DNA from: Neisseria sp. 83E34
Lineage (GTDB): Bacteria > Pseudomonadota > Gammaproteobacteria > Burkholderiales > Neisseriaceae
DNA: 64,000 bases
NCBI RefSeq assembly: GCF_001308015.1
Contig: NZ_LGYH01000001.1
Location: 1-64,000 of the forward strand
Direction: 5' to 3'
Part shown: in pieces, positions 1 through 11,300 of the stretch
How the letters are laid out: each line of letters starts with the position of its first letter
How positions within the stretch are numbered: position 1 is the first letter of the stretch
The notes under the pieces: generated by a model
What the model saw: the letters and a program-made list of their open reading frames with translations, nothing else
Told to the model about the DNA's origin: nothing
Databases searched by the model: none
Translations under genes and position numbers: made by a program

Positions 1-127
1 GGGTGAGAATGTTGCGATTACTGTAGAACTGATTGCACCGATTGCTATGGAAGAAGGCTTGCGCTTTGCGATTCGTGAAGGTGGCCGTACCGTAGGTGCT
101 GGTGTGGTTTCTTCTATCATTGCTTAA
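1..127 (+). CDS. tuf: Elongation factor Tu, C-terminal fragment
   Basis: This is the last 41 codons of a gene that begins before the window; the reading frame starts at base 2 and ends at TAA 125-127. The peptide contains [20 protein letters not shown] and then [15 protein letters not shown], which is the end of domain III of EF-Tu. EF-Tu is the GTPase that carries aminoacyl-tRNA to the ribosome. A tRNA gene follows 7 bp after the stop, then secE, the usual neisserial order. The fragment is short but the motif is very characteristic. Which tuf copy this is cannot be told from here. Confidence 0.95.
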   Translation, partial: GENVAITVELIAPIAMEEGLRFAIREGGRTVGAGVVSSIIA

Positions 128-134
128 AAGTTAG

Positions 135-210
135 AGGCCAGTAGCTCAATTGGTAGAGTATCGGTCTCCAAAACCGAGGGTTGGGGGTTCGAGACCCTCC
201 TGGCCTGCCA
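135..210 (+). tRNA. tRNA-Trp (anticodon CCA)
   Basis: A 76-nt cloverleaf. The acceptor stem AGGCCAG (135-141) pairs with CTGGCCT (200-206), followed by discriminator G and an encoded CCA (208-210). The anticodon loop reads CTCCAAA, giving anticodon CCA for tryptophan. The T arm contains GGTTCGAGACC. It lies between tuf and secE and is probably co-transcribed with tuf. Confidence 0.96.
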
Positions 211-217
211 AATCAAA

Positions 218-252
218 AAAACTAACCGGCCATCTGAGTCGGTTAGTTTTTA
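218..252 (+). terminator. Rho-independent terminator after tRNA-Trp
   Basis: ACTAACCG (221-228) pairs with CGGTTAGT (240-247), an 8-bp stem with an 11-nt loop. It is preceded by an A-run and followed by T-rich sequence. It sits between the tRNA and secE, so it should end or attenuate tuf-trpT transcripts. Confidence 0.85.
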
Positions 253-274
253 TTAATTTTAAGTTAGGTTTAAA

Positions 275-718
275 ATGACAGAGAAAACACCGTCTGAATC
301 ACATTCATCTGAAACAGGCATCAACCAATGGGATAAAAAAAGTAACTCGGCAAAAAAGAAAATAGGCGTTGTTGATTATGCGAAATCTATTGTTGCATTT
401 TCTGTATTTGGTTTAGGGTTGTTGGCATATTATACTAATGTCTTAAGTATTCCATTGTATTTAAGATATGTGATTTTAGCTTTGAGTGGGCTAATTGCAG
501 TGGTGTTGATCTTGTCTTGGTGTCAGTATGGTAGGGACTTTCTTCTCTATGTAAAAGATTCATATGCTGAATTTAAGAAAGTTGTTTGGCCTACTAGATC
601 TGAGTCAACTAGAATTACGATTAGAGTGATCATGTTTGCGCTAGTATTGTCGGCATTTATTTATGCTGTAGACAGCCTGATTACTGTAGTGTTTAATGCG
701 GTATTGTTAAAGGGTTAA
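275..718 (+). CDS. secE: Protein translocase subunit SecE
   Basis: SecE is the small clamp subunit of the SecYEG inner-membrane channel. The 147-residue protein has three hydrophobic segments at about residues 36-53, 62-83 and 114-141, so it is the three-helix E. coli-like form. The conserved amphipathic stretch [12 protein letters not shown] (99-110) just before the last helix is diagnostic. Residues 1-35 are polar and rich in Ser/Lys. nusG begins 4 bp after the stop, the classical secE-nusG pair. The ATG is preceded by an AGG-containing site. Confidence 0.95.
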   Translation: MTEKTPSESHSSETGINQWDKKSNSAKKKIGVVDYAKSIVAFSVFGLGLLAYYTNVLSIPLYLRYVILALSGLIAVVLILSWCQYGRDFLLYVKDSYAEFKKVVWPTRSESTRITIRVIMFALVLSAFIYAVDSLITVVFNAVLLKG

Positions 719-722
719 AGAA

Positions 723-1262
723 ATGTCTAAACGTTGGTATGTTGTCCAAGCCTATTCTGGTTTTGAAAAAAACGTCCAAAAAACCCTAAAGGAGCGAATT
801 GCTCGTGAGAATATGGAAAAATATTTTGGTGAGATTCTTGTGCCAGTTGAGGAGGTTGTTGACATTAAGAATGGGCGACGTACTGTAAGTGAGCGGAAAT
901 TCTTTCCAGGGTATGTGCTTGTGGAAATGGAAATGACGGATGAATCGTGGCATTTGGTAAAAAGCACTCCTAGAGTAAATGGTTTTATTGGTGGTACTGC
1001 AAATCGTCCTCTTCCTATCTCTCAGGAAGAAGTTGAGGCTCTTATGAGCCAAGTAGTTAAAAGTGGTGTTGATCGTAAACCTAAGCCCAAGGTTGAATTT
1101 GATGTTGGTCAGCAAGTAAGAGTAAATGAAGGGCCTTTCGCTGACTTTAATGGTGTTGTTGAAGATGTTGATTACGAGCGTAATAAGCTAAGAGTTTTAG
1201 TTCAGATCTTCGGTAGAGAGACGCCAGTTGAGTTAGAGTTTAGTCAGGTTGAAAAAATCTAA
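723..1262 (+). CDS. nusG: Transcription termination/antitermination factor NusG
   Basis: NusG binds RNA polymerase, reduces pausing, and couples it to Rho or to ribosomes. The 179-residue protein opens with [20 protein letters not shown], typical of the N-terminal NGN domain. It ends with a KOW domain from about residue 125 ([20 protein letters not shown]) that closes with [11 protein letters not shown]. Length and domain order are standard. It is tightly linked to secE, and a hairpin terminator lies after it, so secE-nusG is partly insulated from rplK. Confidence 0.97.
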   Translation: MSKRWYVVQAYSGFEKNVQKTLKERIARENMEKYFGEILVPVEEVVDIKNGRRTVSERKFFPGYVLVEMEMTDESWHLVKSTPRVNGFIGGTANRPLPISQEEVEALMSQVVKSGVDRKPKPKVEFDVGQQVRVNEGPFADFNGVVEDVDYERNKLRVLVQIFGRETPVELEFSQVEKI

Positions 1263-1298
1263 GTCTTGTTTAATTTATTTTGTTTAAATGTAAATATG

Positions 1299-1336
1299 AA
1301 GCTGCTTATGAAATATTAAGCGGCTTTTTATTTTTG
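1299..1336 (+). terminator. Terminator/attenuator after nusG
   Basis: AAGCTGCTT (1299-1307) pairs with AAGCGGCTT (1318-1326) in a 9-bp stem with one G-T pair, followed by TTTATTTTTG. It lies 37 bp after the nusG stop and upstream of the rplK promoter. Confidence 0.75.
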
Positions 1337-1360
1337 GATAATGAAAGTTTATTTCATAGA

Positions 1361-1389
1361 TTGCAATTGGAAGAAATAGATGTTATACT
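1361..1389 (+). promoter_or_regulatory. Sigma-70 promoter for rplK
   Basis: TTGCAA (1361-1366), a 17-bp spacer, then TATACT (1384-1389). It lies 65 bp upstream of the rplK GTG start and just after the nusG terminator, so it should drive rplKA. Confidence 0.7.
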
Positions 1390-1453
1390 TCGAAGCTTGA
1401 TTTTTGGGGAGTGGAATTGTTTCTACGTTGTACCCGTTATTAGGAGTTTCATT

Positions 1454-1885
1454 GTGGCAAAAAAAATTATTGGTTATATCAAACTGCAAATCCCTGCAGG
1501 TAAGGCTAATCCTTCTCCGCCAGTTGGCCCCGCATTGGGTCAACGTGGTTTGAATATTATGGAATTTTGTAAAGCATTTAATGCTGCAACTCAAGGGATG
1601 GAGCCGGGGCTTCCTATTCCTGTTGTGATTACAGCGTTTGCTGATAAATCTTTTACTTTTGTTATGAAAACGCCTCCGGCTGCAATTTTGTTGAAAAAGG
1701 CTGCTGGTCTGCAAAAGGGTAGTTCGAATCCTTTAACTAATAAGGTAGGTAAAATAACTCGTGCGCAATTGGAAGAAATTGCGAAAACAAAAGAGCCTGA
1801 TTTGACTGCTGCTGATTTGGACGCTGCTGTTCGCACCATTGCTGGTTCTGCACGTTCTATGGGTCTTGATGTGGAGGGTGTGTAA
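1454..1885 (+). CDS. rplK: 50S ribosomal protein L11
   Basis: L11 forms the GTPase-associated region of the large subunit with 23S rRNA. The GTG at 1454 is the likely start: AGGAG lies at 1442-1446, and the protein then begins with the family's (M)[19 protein letters not shown]. An open frame extends upstream to 1280 but runs through the promoter and terminator and has no family match. The resulting 143 residues include [19 protein letters not shown] and end with SMGLDVEGV, as expected. Its TAA shares one base with the rplA ATG. Confidence 0.96.
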   Translation: MAKKIIGYIKLQIPAGKANPSPPVGPALGQRGLNIMEFCKAFNAATQGMEPGLPIPVVITAFADKSFTFVMKTPPAAILLKKAAGLQKGSSNPLTNKVGKITRAQLEEIAKTKEPDLTAADLDAAVRTIAGSARSMGLDVEGV

Positions 1886-2580
1886 TGGCTAAGGTATCTA
1901 AACGTTTGAAGACATTGAGAGAGTCGGTTGATGCTAGTAAATTGTATTCAATTGATGAAGCTATTTCTTTAGTAAAGAAAGCTGCAACAGCTAAATTTGA
2001 TGAGTCAGTTGATGCCTCTTTTAATTTGGGTGTTGATCCGCGTAAATCTGATCAGGTGATTCGTGGTTCTGTAGTGTTGCCAAAAGGAACAGGTAAAGTT
2101 ACTAGAGTAGCCGTGTTTACTCAGGGAGCTAATGCTGAGGCTGCTAAGACAGCCGGCGCTGACGTGGTTGGCTTCGAAGATTTAGCAGAAGAAGTCAAAA
2201 AAGGCAATTTGGATTTTGATGTTGTTATTGCATCTCCTGATGCTATGCGTATAGTAGGACAGTTAGGGACTATTCTAGGCCCTCGTGGTCTAATGCCAAA
2301 CCCTAAAGTGGGAACGGTAACTCCAAATGTTGCAGAAGCTGTTAAGAATGCAAAAGCGGGGCAAATTCAATATCGTACAGATAAAGCCGGTATTGTACAT
2401 GCAACCATTGGTCGAGCCTCTTTCTCCGAAGCTGATTTAAAAGAAAACTTTGATGCTTTGTTGGATGCTTTGATTAAAGCCAAACCTGCAGCAGCAAAAG
2501 GCCAATATTTGAAAAAAGTGGCTGTTAGTAGCACTATGGGTTTAGGCGTTCGTGTTGATACGGCAAGTGTGAATAACTAA
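1885..2580 (+). CDS. rplA: 50S ribosomal protein L1
   Basis: L1 forms the mobile stalk at the E site and in many bacteria represses its own rplKA operon. The 231-residue product starts [13 protein letters not shown] and carries the RNA-binding signature around [17 protein letters not shown]. The start overlaps the rplK stop (TAATG), implying translational coupling. A 254-bp spacer with the L10 leader follows. Confidence 0.97.
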   Translation: MAKVSKRLKTLRESVDASKLYSIDEAISLVKKAATAKFDESVDASFNLGVDPRKSDQVIRGSVVLPKGTGKVTRVAVFTQGANAEAAKTAGADVVGFEDLAEEVKKGNLDFDVVIASPDAMRIVGQLGTILGPRGLMPNPKVGTVTPNVAEAVKNAKAGQIQYRTDKAGIVHATIGRASFSEADLKENFDALLDALIKAKPAAAKGQYLKKVAVSSTMGLGVRVDTASVNN

Positions 2581-2590
2581 ATTATATGAT

Positions 2591-2636
2591 TTTAAGCAAC
2601 TTCTGGATTACTCAGGAGTATTTGGAAGTTGCTTAA
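2591..2636 (+). other. Long hairpin at start of rplA-rplJ spacer
   Basis: TTAAGCAACTTC pairs with GAAGTTGCTTAA in a 12-bp stem with a loop of about 21 nt. No T-run follows, so it is not a standard terminator. It could be a processing site or a 3'-end stabiliser of the rplKA message. Confidence 0.55.
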
Positions 2637-2640
2637 GAGT

Positions 2641-2834
2641 GGGCTACTTAATCAATAATTTTAAGTAGGTGTCCAAGACCGTAGGGATCGAGAGATTTAA
2701 TATAAAACCCTACGCAGACGGTAGTCCTGAAGTTTTTAAGCAAAATTGCTTGTGAAATGTCTTTTCAGGTTGCCGCGCTGGTGAAATATCTTTTTTTTAA
2801 AATATTTCGATTATGAAACAGTGGGAGGTAGGCC
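2641..2834 (+). ncRNA. L10-type ribosomal leader of rplJL
   Basis: The spacer has the fold expected for the autoregulatory L10 leader. ACCG (2678-2681) pairs with CGGT (2719-2722) and TAGGG (2682-2686) pairs with CCCTA (2708-2712). Between them is a one-sided bulge CGCAGA (2713-2718), the asymmetry of a kink-turn. A further hairpin with GAAATAT/ATATTTC arms (2782-2788, 2802-2808) lies just before the ribosome-binding site. In the known system, L10 with L7/L12 binds this leader and represses translation. The fold here is inferred from complementarity only. Confidence 0.75.
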
Positions 2835-3332
2835 TTGAGTCTCAATATTGAAACCAAGAAAGCAGCCGTAGAAGAAATTAGTAAAAATATTGCTAATGCT
2901 CAAACTATGGTTATCGCTGAATATCGTGGTATCAGTGTTGCTAGCATGACCGAATTGCGCTCCAATGCACGAAAAGAAGGCGTATATTTACGTGTTCTTA
3001 AGAATACATTGGTTCGTCGCGCAGTAGAAGGTACTTCATTTGCTGCTTTGGCAGATCAAATGGTTGGTCCTTTAGTTTATGCTGCATCAGAAGATGCCGT
3101 TGCTGCTGCAAAAGTATTGCATCAGTTTGCGAAAAAAGACGACAAAATTATTATTAAGGCAGGTTCTTATAATGGCGAATTAATGGATGCAAGTCAGGTT
3201 AGCGACTTAGCATCTATCCCAAGTCGTGAAGAATTGTTGTCTAAGTTGTTGTTTGTTATGCAAGCACCTGTTTCAAGCTTTGCACGTGGACTTGCTGCTT
3301 TGGCAGAGAAGAAAGAAAGCGAAGCTGCTTAA
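2835..3332 (+). CDS. rplJ: 50S ribosomal protein L10
   Basis: L10 anchors the L7/L12 stalk dimers to the ribosome. The start is an unusual TTG at 2835: GGGAGG (2823-2828) is correctly spaced before it, and the peptide [20 protein letters not shown] matches neisserial L10 from memory. The 165-residue protein contains [16 protein letters not shown] and ends in the stalk-binding helix [13 protein letters not shown] weak start codon together with the structured leader fits translational autoregulation. rplL follows 66 bp later. Confidence 0.96.
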   Translation: MSLNIETKKAAVEEISKNIANAQTMVIAEYRGISVASMTELRSNARKEGVYLRVLKNTLVRRAVEGTSFAALADQMVGPLVYAASEDAVAAAKVLHQFAKKDDKIIIKAGSYNGELMDASQVSDLASIPSREELLSKLLFVMQAPVSSFARGLAALAEKKESEAA

Positions 3333-3398
3333 TAAACAGTTTTGTTATATTTAAAAATTAATTTATTTTAAATTTAAAATATTTAGGAGTTGGATAGC

Positions 3399-3770
3399 AT
3401 GGCTATTACTAAAGAAGACATTTTAGAAGCGGTTGGTAATTTGACTGTTATGGAATTGAACGATTTGGTTAAAGCGTTCGAAGAAAAATTTGGTGTATCA
3501 GCAGCTGCAGTTGCAGTTGCGGCTGGTCCTGCTGCTGGTGGTGCTGCTGCTGAAGCTAAAACTGAATTTGATGTTGTTTTGGCTTCTGCTGGTGATCAAA
3601 AAGTGGGTGTGATTAAAGTTGTGCGCGCTATTACTGGATTAGGCTTGAAAGAAGCAAAAGATATGGTTGATGGTGCTCCAAAAACCCTTAAAGAAGGCGT
3701 TTCTCAAGCAGAAGCTGACGATATTAAGAAGCAGTTGGAAGAAGCAGGCGCTAAAGTCGAAATTAAGTAA
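3399..3770 (+). CDS. rplL: 50S ribosomal protein L7/L12
   Basis: L7/L12 is the multicopy stalk protein that recruits translational GTPases. ATG 3399 is chosen over an in-frame TTG at 3390, because AGGAG at 3385-3389 fits ATG and the family begins [20 protein letters not shown]. The 123-residue protein has the N-terminal dimer domain, an Ala/Gly-rich hinge at about residues 36-52, and the C-terminal domain with [20 protein letters not shown]. An attenuator hairpin follows. Confidence 0.97.
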   Translation: MAITKEDILEAVGNLTVMELNDLVKAFEEKFGVSAAAVAVAAGPAAGGAAAEAKTEFDVVLASAGDQKVGVIKVVRAITGLGLKEAKDMVDGAPKTLKEGVSQAEADDIKKQLEEAGAKVEIK

Positions 3771-3789
3771 GCTTTTATCTAAAAGATTG

Positions 3790-3816
3790 GGCTGGCAGTT
3801 TACTGCCAGCCTTATT
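3790..3816 (+). terminator. Attenuator hairpin between rplL and rpoB
   Basis: GGCTGGCAG (3790-3798) pairs perfectly with CTGCCAGCC (3803-3811) around a 4-nt loop. It is followed only by TTATTTCG, a weak T-tract. This suits partial termination, as known for the rplL-rpoB junction in other proteobacteria, letting ribosomal proteins exceed polymerase subunits. The AT-rich remainder to 3976 carries two near-identical copies of AAATTTAnATAAATTT. Confidence 0.8.
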
Positions 3817-3976
3817 TCGCTTTATGTGAAAATGTTATTTGAAATTTACATAAATTTGCTGATTGGGGTAATCATTTTGTAAATTTATATAAATTTAGTA
3901 ATATAAATTGGGCCTTTAAAATTTAATGTTCCAATAAATTCATTTTTATTCTCTTTCCATATTTTGGAGTATCTAC

Positions 3977-6900
3977 ATGAGCTATTCGTTTACTGAAAAA
4001 AAGCGTATTCGCAAGAGTTTTGCGAAACGCGCGAATGTCTTGAATGTACCATTTTTGTTGGCAACGCAATTGGATTCTTATTCTAAGTTTTTACAGCAAG
4101 AAAAACCTTTTGATAAACGTAGTGACAATGGCCTACAAGCTGCATTTAATTCTATTTTTCCAATTATTAGTCATAATGGTTATGCGCGCCTTGAATTTGT
4201 GCACTACATTTTAGGTGAGCCTCTATTTGATATTGCTGAATGTCAATTGCGAGGTATTACTTATGCAGCTCCTTTGCGTGCCCGTATCAGATTAGTAATT
4301 TTGGATAAGGAATCTTCTAAGCCTACAATAAAAGAAGTGCGTGAAAATGAAGTATATATGGGTGAAATCCCACTAATGACGCCTAGTGGCTCCTTTGTAA
4401 TCAATGGAACTGAGCGGGTTATCGTATCTCAGCTTCATCGGTCTCCCGGCGTATTTTTTGAGCACGACCGAGGTAAAACACATTCTTCCGGCAAGTTATT
4501 GTTTTCTGCCCGTGTGATTCCTTATCGAGGGTCATGGTTGGATTTTGAATTCGATCCAAAAGATTTGTTGTATTTTCGTATTGACCGTCGACGGAAAATG
4601 CCAGTAACCATCCTTCTGAAAGCTTTAGGTTACAACAATGAGCAGATCTTAGACACTTTTTATGACAAAGAAACTTTTTATTTGTCTAAAAATGGTATTG
4701 AAACAGACTTGGTACCTACCCGTTTAAAGGGTGAAACAGCCAAGTTGGATATCGTTGATGCGAATGGTAATGTATTAGTTAATGCTGGCAAGCGTATTAC
4801 TGCCAAAAATATCCGTGATATTGAAAAGTCAGGCCTTAAGCGCTTAGCTGTTGAGCCAGATTCATTGTTAGGTAAGATTTTGGCCAAAGATGTTATCGTG
4901 CCCGACACAGGGGAAGTATTAGCGGTTGCTAATCATGAGATTACAGAGGAATTGTTAGCACAATTAGATATTCACGGCGTTACTAATTTAGAAACACTTT
5001 ATATCAACGAGCTTGATCAAGGTGGTTATATTTCAGCAACATTGAGTACCGATGAAACAGCTGATCAGCAAGCTGCGCGCGTAGCGATTTATCGTATGAT
5101 GCGCCCTGGTGAGCCGCCCACGGAAGAAGCGGTTGAGTTGTTGTTTAACCGTTTATTCTTTAATGAAGATAGCTATGATTTGTCACGTGTTGGTCGCATG
5201 AAATTTAATACACGGACATATGAACAAAAATTGACTGATGTTCAAAAAGCGTCTTGGTATGGTCGTTTAATTAATGAAACTTTTGCGGATGCTGCTGATA
5301 AGGGTGGCTATGTATTAAGCGTAGAGGATATCGTCGTTTCGATTGCAACATTGGTTGAGTTACGTAATGGCCATGGTGAAGTGGACGATATTGACCATTT
5401 GGGTAACCGTCGTGTTCGTTCGGTTGGTGAGTTAACTGAAAATCAATTTAGAAGTGGTTTGTCGCGAGTAGAGCGTGCAGTAAAAGAGCGCTTGAATCAG
5501 GCAGAGTCAGAAAATCTGATGCCTACCGATTTAATCAATGCCAAACCTGTTTCTGCGGCTATTAAAGAGTTTTTCGGTTCCAGTCAGTTGAGTCAGTTTA
5601 TGGATCAGACCAATCCCCTGTCTGAAATTACCCATAAACGCCGTGTATCAGCTTTAGGCCCGGGCGGTTTGACTCGTGAGCGCGCAGGTTTTGAGGTGCG
5701 TGACGTACACCCGACCCATTACGGTCGCGTATGCCCGATTGAAACTCCAGAAGGTCCGAACATTGGTTTGATTAACTCGCTATCTGTATATGCCAGAACT
5801 AATGAGTACGGTTTCTTGGAGACACCTTATCGCCGTGTAATCGATGGAAAAGTAACCAACGAAATTGATTATTTGTCCGCCATTGAGGAGGGCAGATATG
5901 TGATTGCGCAGGCAAATGCCGAGCTGGACGAAGAAGGCAATTTGACCGGTGATTTGATTACCTGTCGCGAAAAAGGCGAAACCATTATGGCAACTGCCGA
6001 TCGTGTTCAATATATGGACGTTGCAACCGGTCAAGTCGTTTCTGTGGCAGCTTCATTGATTCCTTTCTTGGAGCATGATGATGCGAACCGTGCTTTGATG
6101 GGAGCGAACATGCAACGTCAGGCTGTTCCGTGTTTACGTCCTGAAAAACCGATGGTGGGCACAGGTATTGAGCGTTCTGTTGCTGTTGATTCTGCCACTG
6201 CCATTGTTGCCCGTCGTGGTGGCGTGGTGGAATATGTGGATGCTAACCGTATTGTTGTGCGTGTGCATGATGACGAGGCTACAGCTGGTGAGGTAGGTGT
6301 TGATATTTACAATTTAGTGAAATTCACTCGTTCTAACCAATCTACCAATATTAACCAGCGTCCTGTTGTGAAAGCAGGTGATGTGCTGCAGCGTGGTGAC
6401 GTGGTGGCTGACGGTGCTTCTACTGATTTAGGAGAATTGGCGTTAGGTCAAAATATGACCATCGCTTTCATGCCTTGGAACGGTTACAACTATGAAGACT
6501 CAATTTTGATTTCAGAAAAGGTAGCCGCGGATGATCGTTATACTTCTATTCACATCGAAGAGTTGAACGTAGTTGCCCGGGATACCAAATTGGGTGCAGA
6601 AGAAATTACCTGTGACATCCCGAATCTTTCTGAGCGCATGCAAAATCGTTTGGATGAGAGCGGCATTGTGTATATAGGTGCTGAAGTCGAAGCAGGTGAC
6701 GTGTTAGTAGGTAAAGTAACGCCTAAAGGAGAAACCCAACTAACGCCAGAGGAAAAACTGCTACGTGCGATCTTCGGTGAGAAAGCCAGTGACGTAAAAG
6801 ACACTTCCTTGCGTATGCCTACCGGCATGAGTGGAACTGTCATCGATGTTCAAGTGTTTACGCGAGAAGGTATCCAGCGCGACAAGCGAGCGCAATCGAT

Positions 6901-8155
6901 TATTGATGCCGAGCTGAAGCGTTACCGCCAAGATTTGGGTGACCAATTGCGTATTTTTGACAATGATGCGTTTGACCGTATCGAACGTATGCTGGTTGGC
7001 CAAAAAGCAAATGGCGGTCCGATGAAGCTTACCAAAGGAAGCGAGATTACTGCAGAGTATTTGGCAAGTTTGCCCAGCAAGCATGACTGGTTCGATATTC
7101 GTCCGGTTGACGAAGATTTGGCTAAGCAACTTGAGCTGATCAAACTCAGCTTGAAACAAAAACGCGAAGAGTCTGAAGTTCTTTATGAAATTAAAAAGAA
7201 AAAAATGACTCAAGGCGATGAGTTGCAACCTGGTGTGCAAAAAATGGTGAAAGTATTTATCGCCATTAAACGCCGTTTGCAAGCCGGTGACAAAATGGCC
7301 GGTCGTCACGGTAATAAAGGTGTGGTATCACGTATTTTGCCGGTAGAAGATATGCCTTATATGGCAGATGGTCGTCCTGTTGATATTGTATTAAACCCTC
7401 TGGGTGTGCCTTCTCGTATGAATATCGGCCAGATTCTGGAAGTACATTTGGGCTGGGCGGCAAAAGGTATCGGTGAGCGCATCGACCGCATGCTGGCGGA
7501 ACAGCGTAAAGTCGGCGAAATCCGTGAGTTCCTTAACCGTTTATACAACGGCAGCGGCAAGCAAGAAAATCTGGAGGAGTTGAGCGATGAAGAAATTCTG
7601 GCATTAGCTGAGAATTTGAAAGAAGGCGTAACTTTTGCTTCTCCAGTATTCGATGGTGCTAAAGAAGCAGAAATCTACGAGATGCTAGATTTAGCTTATC
7701 CGAGCGATGATCCGGAAGTTCAAAAAATGGGCTTCAACGATAGCAAAACACAAATCACATTGTATGATGGCCGTTCAGGCGAACCGTTTGACCGTAAGGT
7801 TACCGTCGGTGTGATGCATTACCTTAAGCTGCACCATTTGGTAGATGAGAAAATGCACGCACGTTCGACTGGACCATATTCACTGGTTACTCAGCAACCG
7901 CTTGGTGGTAAAGCGCAATTCGGTGGCCAGCGTTTCGGTGAGATGGAGGTTTGGGCACTGGAAGCTTACGGTGCGGCTTATACCTTACAAGAAATGCTTA
8001 CTGTTAAATCGGATGATGTTACCGGTCGTACGAAGATGTATGAAAACATTGTTAAAGGCGAACACAAAATTGATGCAGGTATGCCGGAATCTTTCAATGT
8101 GTTGGTAAAAGAGATTCGCTCGCTGGGCTTGGATATCGATTTGGAGCGCTTCTAG
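3977..8155 (+). CDS. rpoB: DNA-directed RNA polymerase subunit beta
   Basis: The beta subunit forms the catalytic pincer of RNA polymerase with beta'. The 1392-residue protein starts [18 protein letters not shown] behind TTGGAG. The rifampicin-binding cluster [19 protein letters not shown]...[14 protein letters not shown] is intact, with D543, H553 and S558 (equivalent to E. coli D516, H526 and S531) in the susceptible form. The hybrid-binding region [19 protein letters not shown] and the C-terminal [21 protein letters not shown] are present. rpoC follows after a 163-bp spacer. Confidence 0.98.
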   Translation: MSYSFTEKKRIRKSFAKRANVLNVPFLLATQLDSYSKFLQQEKPFDKRSDNGLQAAFNSIFPIISHNGYARLEFVHYILGEPLFDIAECQLRGITYAAPLRARIRLVILDKESSKPTIKEVRENEVYMGEIPLMTPSGSFVINGTERVIVSQLHRSPGVFFEHDRGKTHSSGKLLFSARVIPYRGSWLDFEFDPKDLLYFRIDRRRKMPVTILLKALGYNNEQILDTFYDKETFYLSKNGIETDLVPTRLKGETAKLDIVDANGNVLVNAGKRITAKNIRDIEKSGLKRLAVEPDSLLGKILAKDVIVPDTGEVLAVANHEITEELLAQLDIHGVTNLETLYINELDQGGYISATLSTDETADQQAARVAIYRMMRPGEPPTEEAVELLFNRLFFNEDSYDLSRVGRMKFNTRTYEQKLTDVQKASWYGRLINETFADAADKGGYVLSVEDIVVSIATLVELRNGHGEVDDIDHLGNRRVRSVGELTENQFRSGLSRVERAVKERLNQAESENLMPTDLINAKPVSAAIKEFFGSSQLSQFMDQTNPLSEITHKRRVSALGPGGLTRERAGFEVRDVHPTHYGRVCPIETPEGPNIGLINSLSVYARTNEYGFLETPYRRVIDGKVTNEIDYLSAIEEGRYVIAQANAELDEEGNLTGDLITCREKGETIMATADRVQYMDVATGQVVSVAASLIPFLEHDDANRALMGANMQRQAVPCLRPEKPMVGTGIERSVAVDSATAIVARRGGVVEYVDANRIVVRVHDDEATAGEVGVDIYNLVKFTRSNQSTNINQRPVVKAGDVLQRGDVVADGASTDLGELALGQNMTIAFMPWNGYNYEDSILISEKVAADDRYTSIHIEELNVVARDTKLGAEEITCDIPNLSERMQNRLDESGIVYIGAEVEAGDVLVGKVTPKGETQLTPEEKLLRAIFGEKASDVKDTSLRMPTGMSGTVIDVQVFTREGIQRDKRAQSIIDAELKRYRQDLGDQLRIFDNDAFDRIERMLVGQKANGGPMKLTKGSEITAEYLASLPSKHDWFDIRPVDEDLAKQLELIKLSLKQKREESEVLYEIKKKKMTQGDELQPGVQKMVKVFIAIKRRLQAGDKMAGRHGNKGVVSRILPVEDMPYMADGRPVDIVLNPLGVPSRMNIGQILEVHLGWAAKGIGERIDRMLAEQRKVGEIREFLNRLYNGSGKQENLEELSDEEILALAENLKEGVTFASPVFDGAKEAEIYEMLDLAYPSDDPEVQKMGFNDSKTQITLYDGRSGEPFDRKVTVGVMHYLKLHHLVDEKMHARSTGPYSLVTQQPLGGKAQFGGQRFGEMEVWALEAYGAAYTLQEMLTVKSDDVTGRTKMYENIVKGEHKIDAGMPESFNVLVKEIRSLGLDIDLERF

Positions 8156-8171
8156 GTTTAAGAAGCAATCA

Positions 8172-8202
8172 TGCCTGTCTGAAAATATCTTTCAGACAGG
8201 CA
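8172..8202 (+). terminator. Inverted DUS pair after rpoB
   Basis: TGCCTGTCTGAA (8172-8183) faces TTCAGACAGGCA (8191-8202), a 12-bp stem with a 7-nt loop. A further DUS at 8263-8274 is followed by a decayed partner (ACCGGATAGGCA, 8 of 12 matches). The hairpin may attenuate rpoB-rpoC read-through. No T-run follows, so full termination is unlikely. Confidence 0.7.
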
Positions 8203-8318
8203 TAACTAGACAATCCGATTAAGATCAAGCTATTTATACAAAATAGCCCAGCCTGACAATGATGCCTGTCTGAAACGACCGGATAGGCAAAGCAAGATAC
8301 TTCCTTTAAGGAGCAAAA

Positions 8319-11300
8319 ATGAAAGCTTTATTAGACTTGTTCAATCCCCTGCAATCAGGAGGCATGGAAGAAGAGTTTGACGCGATTAAAATCGGCATTG
8401 CGTCTCCGGAAACCATCCGTTCATGGTCTTACGGTGAAGTGAAGAAGCCGGAAACCATCAACTACCGTACTTTCAAGCCTGAGCGTGACGGCTTGTTCTG
8501 CGCTAAGATTTTCGGTCCGGTTAAAGATTATGAATGTTTGTGTGGTAAATACAAACGTTTGAAATTTAAAGGTGTAACCTGTGAAAAATGTGGCGTGGAA
8601 GTAACTTTGTCCAAAGTACGTCGTGAGCGCATGGGCCACATTGAATTGGCCGCACCAATTGCACATATTTGGTTTTTGAAATCATTACCTTCCCGCTTGG
8701 GTATGGTATTGGATATGACTTTACGCGATATTGAGCGCGTATTGTATTTTGAAGCTTTTGTCGTTACCGATCCCGGCATGACCCCGTTGCAACGCCGCCA
8801 ATTGCTGACTGAAGAAGATTATTACAGCAAATTGGAAGAATATGGCGATGATTTTGATGCAAAAATGGGTGCCGAAGGTATTCGTGATTTGTTGCGTAAT
8901 CTAGATATTGCATCAGAAATTGAATTATTGCGCCAAGAGTTGGAATCAACTGGTTCAGACACGAAAATCAAGAAAATTGCCAAACGTTTGAAAGTATTAG
9001 AGGCTTTTCAGCGTTCAGGCATGAAGCTTGAGTGGATGATTATGGATGTACTGCCAGTTCTGCCACCAGATTTGCGTCCGTTGGTTCCGCTTGACGGTGG
9101 TCGTTTTGCGACTTCTGATTTGAATGATTTGTATCGCCGTGTTATCAACCGTAATAACCGTTTGAAACGTCTGTTGGAACTGCACGCGCCGGATATTATC
9201 GTGCGTAACGAAAAGCGTATGCTGCAAGAAGCGGTAGATTCATTGCTGGATAACGGCCGCCGCGGTAAAGCGATGACAGGTGCCAACAAACGTCCGCTGA
9301 AATCGCTGGCCGATATGATTAAAGGTAAAGGCGGTCGTTTCCGTCAAAACCTGTTGGGCAAACGTGTTGACTATTCAGGCCGTTCTGTAATTACTGTAGG
9401 CCCATACCTGCGCCTGCATCAATGCGGTTTACCGAAGAAAATGGCCTTGGAGCTATTCAAGCCCTTCATCTTCCACAAATTGGAATTGCAAGGTTTGGCT
9501 TCAACCGTTAAGGCTGCGAAAAAATTGGTAGAGCAGGAAGTGCCGGAAGTTTGGGATATCTTGGAGGAAGTGATTCGAGAGCATCCGATTATGCTTAACC
9601 GTGCACCGACTTTGCACCGTTTGGGTATCCAAGCATTTGAGCCGATTCTAATTGAAGGTAAAGCCATTCAGTTGCACCCGCTTGTTTGTGCGGCATTCAA
9701 TGCCGACTTCGACGGTGACCAAATGGCTGTTCACGTTCCATTGAGCTTGGAAGCACAAATGGAAGCACGTACCTTGATGTTGGCTTCTAATAACGTATTG
9801 TCGCCTGCCAACGGCGAGCCGATTATCGTTCCTTCACAAGATATTGTATTGGGCTTGTATTACATGACCCGAGACAAAATCAATGGTAGAGGTGAAGGCA
9901 GCCTATTTGCCGATGTGAAAGAAGTGCACCGTGCTTACCACACGAAACAAGTAGAGCTCGGCACAAAAATTACTGTGCGCGTACGTGAGTGGGTGAAAAA
10001 TGACGAAGGTGAATTCGAGCCGGTAGTTAACCGTTACGAAACTACTGTCGGCCGTGCGTTGTTAAGTGAAATTTTACCTAAAGGCCTGCCGTTTGAATAT
10101 GTAAATAAGGCATTGAAGAAGAAAGAAATTTCTAAGTTGATTAATGCATCATTCCGTTTGTGCGGTTTGCGTGATACGGTAATTTTTGCCGACCATTTGA
10201 TGTACACCGGTTTTGCATTGGCAGCTAAAGGAGGTATTTCGATTTGCGTGGACGATATGGAAGTACCGGAGCAAAAAGCAACCTTACTGGCCGAAGCGCA
10301 AAGCGAAGTGAAGGAAATTGAAAATCAATACCGCCAAGGTTTGGTAACGAATGGCGAGCGTTATAACAAAGTAGTAGATATCTGGGGTCGCACCGGCGAT
10401 AAAATTGCTAAAGCGATGATGGATAATCTTTCTAGTCAGAAAGTAACCGACCGAGAAGGCAATGAAGTTGATCAAGAGTCGTTTAACTCTATTTATATGA
10501 TGGCTGACTCAGGTGCACGTGGTTCGGCAGCCCAGATTAAACAGCTTTCCGGTATGCGTGGTTTGATGGCCAAACCTGATGGGTCGATTATCGAAACCCC
10601 GATTACCGCAAACTTCCGTGAAGGTTTGACTGTATTGCAATACTTTATTTCCACTCACGGTGCACGTAAAGGTTTGGCGGATACGGCATTGAAAACTGCA
10701 AACTCAGGTTATCTGACCCGCCGTTTGGTGGACGTAACCCAAGATTTGGTAGTTATTGAAGATGATTGCGGTACTTCCGACGGATTTGTAATGAAAGCCG
10801 TGGTTCAAGGCGGTGATGTGATTGAACCGCTGCGTGACCGTATCTTAGGTCGCGTAACTGCTGCTGATGTGGTTGACCCTTCCAGCGGTGAAACCTTGGT
10901 TGAAGTGGGTACTCTGTTAAGCGAGCAGCTGGTCGATTTGATCGATAACTCAGGTGTGGACGAAGTAAAAGTACGTACACCGATTACCTGTAAGACCCGC
11001 TACGGTTTATGTGCTAAATGTTATGGTCGAGACTTGGCGCGCGGCAAACTGGTGAATGCCGGTGAAGCAGTGGGCGTAATTGCTGCGCAATCCATCGGAG
11101 AACCGGGTACTCAGTTGACAATGCGTACCTTCCACATTGGTGGTGCGGCATCTCGAGCTGCAGCGGCCAGCCAAGTTGAGGCTAAATCTAACGGTACGGC
11201 CCGTTTTAACAGTCAAATGCGTTATGTAATGAACAACAAAGGCGAGTTGATTGTGATTGGCCGCTCTTCCGAAGTGGTGATTCATGACGAAATCGGCCGT

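Noticed and set aside
1280-1453. 58-codon extension of L11
   Set aside because: It contains the nusG terminator and the rplK promoter. The GTG at 1454 has the proper ribosome-binding site and family start.
2791-2798. Run of eight T as a phase-variation tract
   Set aside because: It is in the loop of a leader hairpin of an essential ribosomal gene. No long homopolymer tract of a phase-variable gene was seen in the window.
5570-5660. Possible rifampicin-resistance change in RpoB
   Set aside because: The key residues D543, H553 and S558 are the susceptible form. Thr in FMDQTNP is, as I recall, normal for Neisseria.
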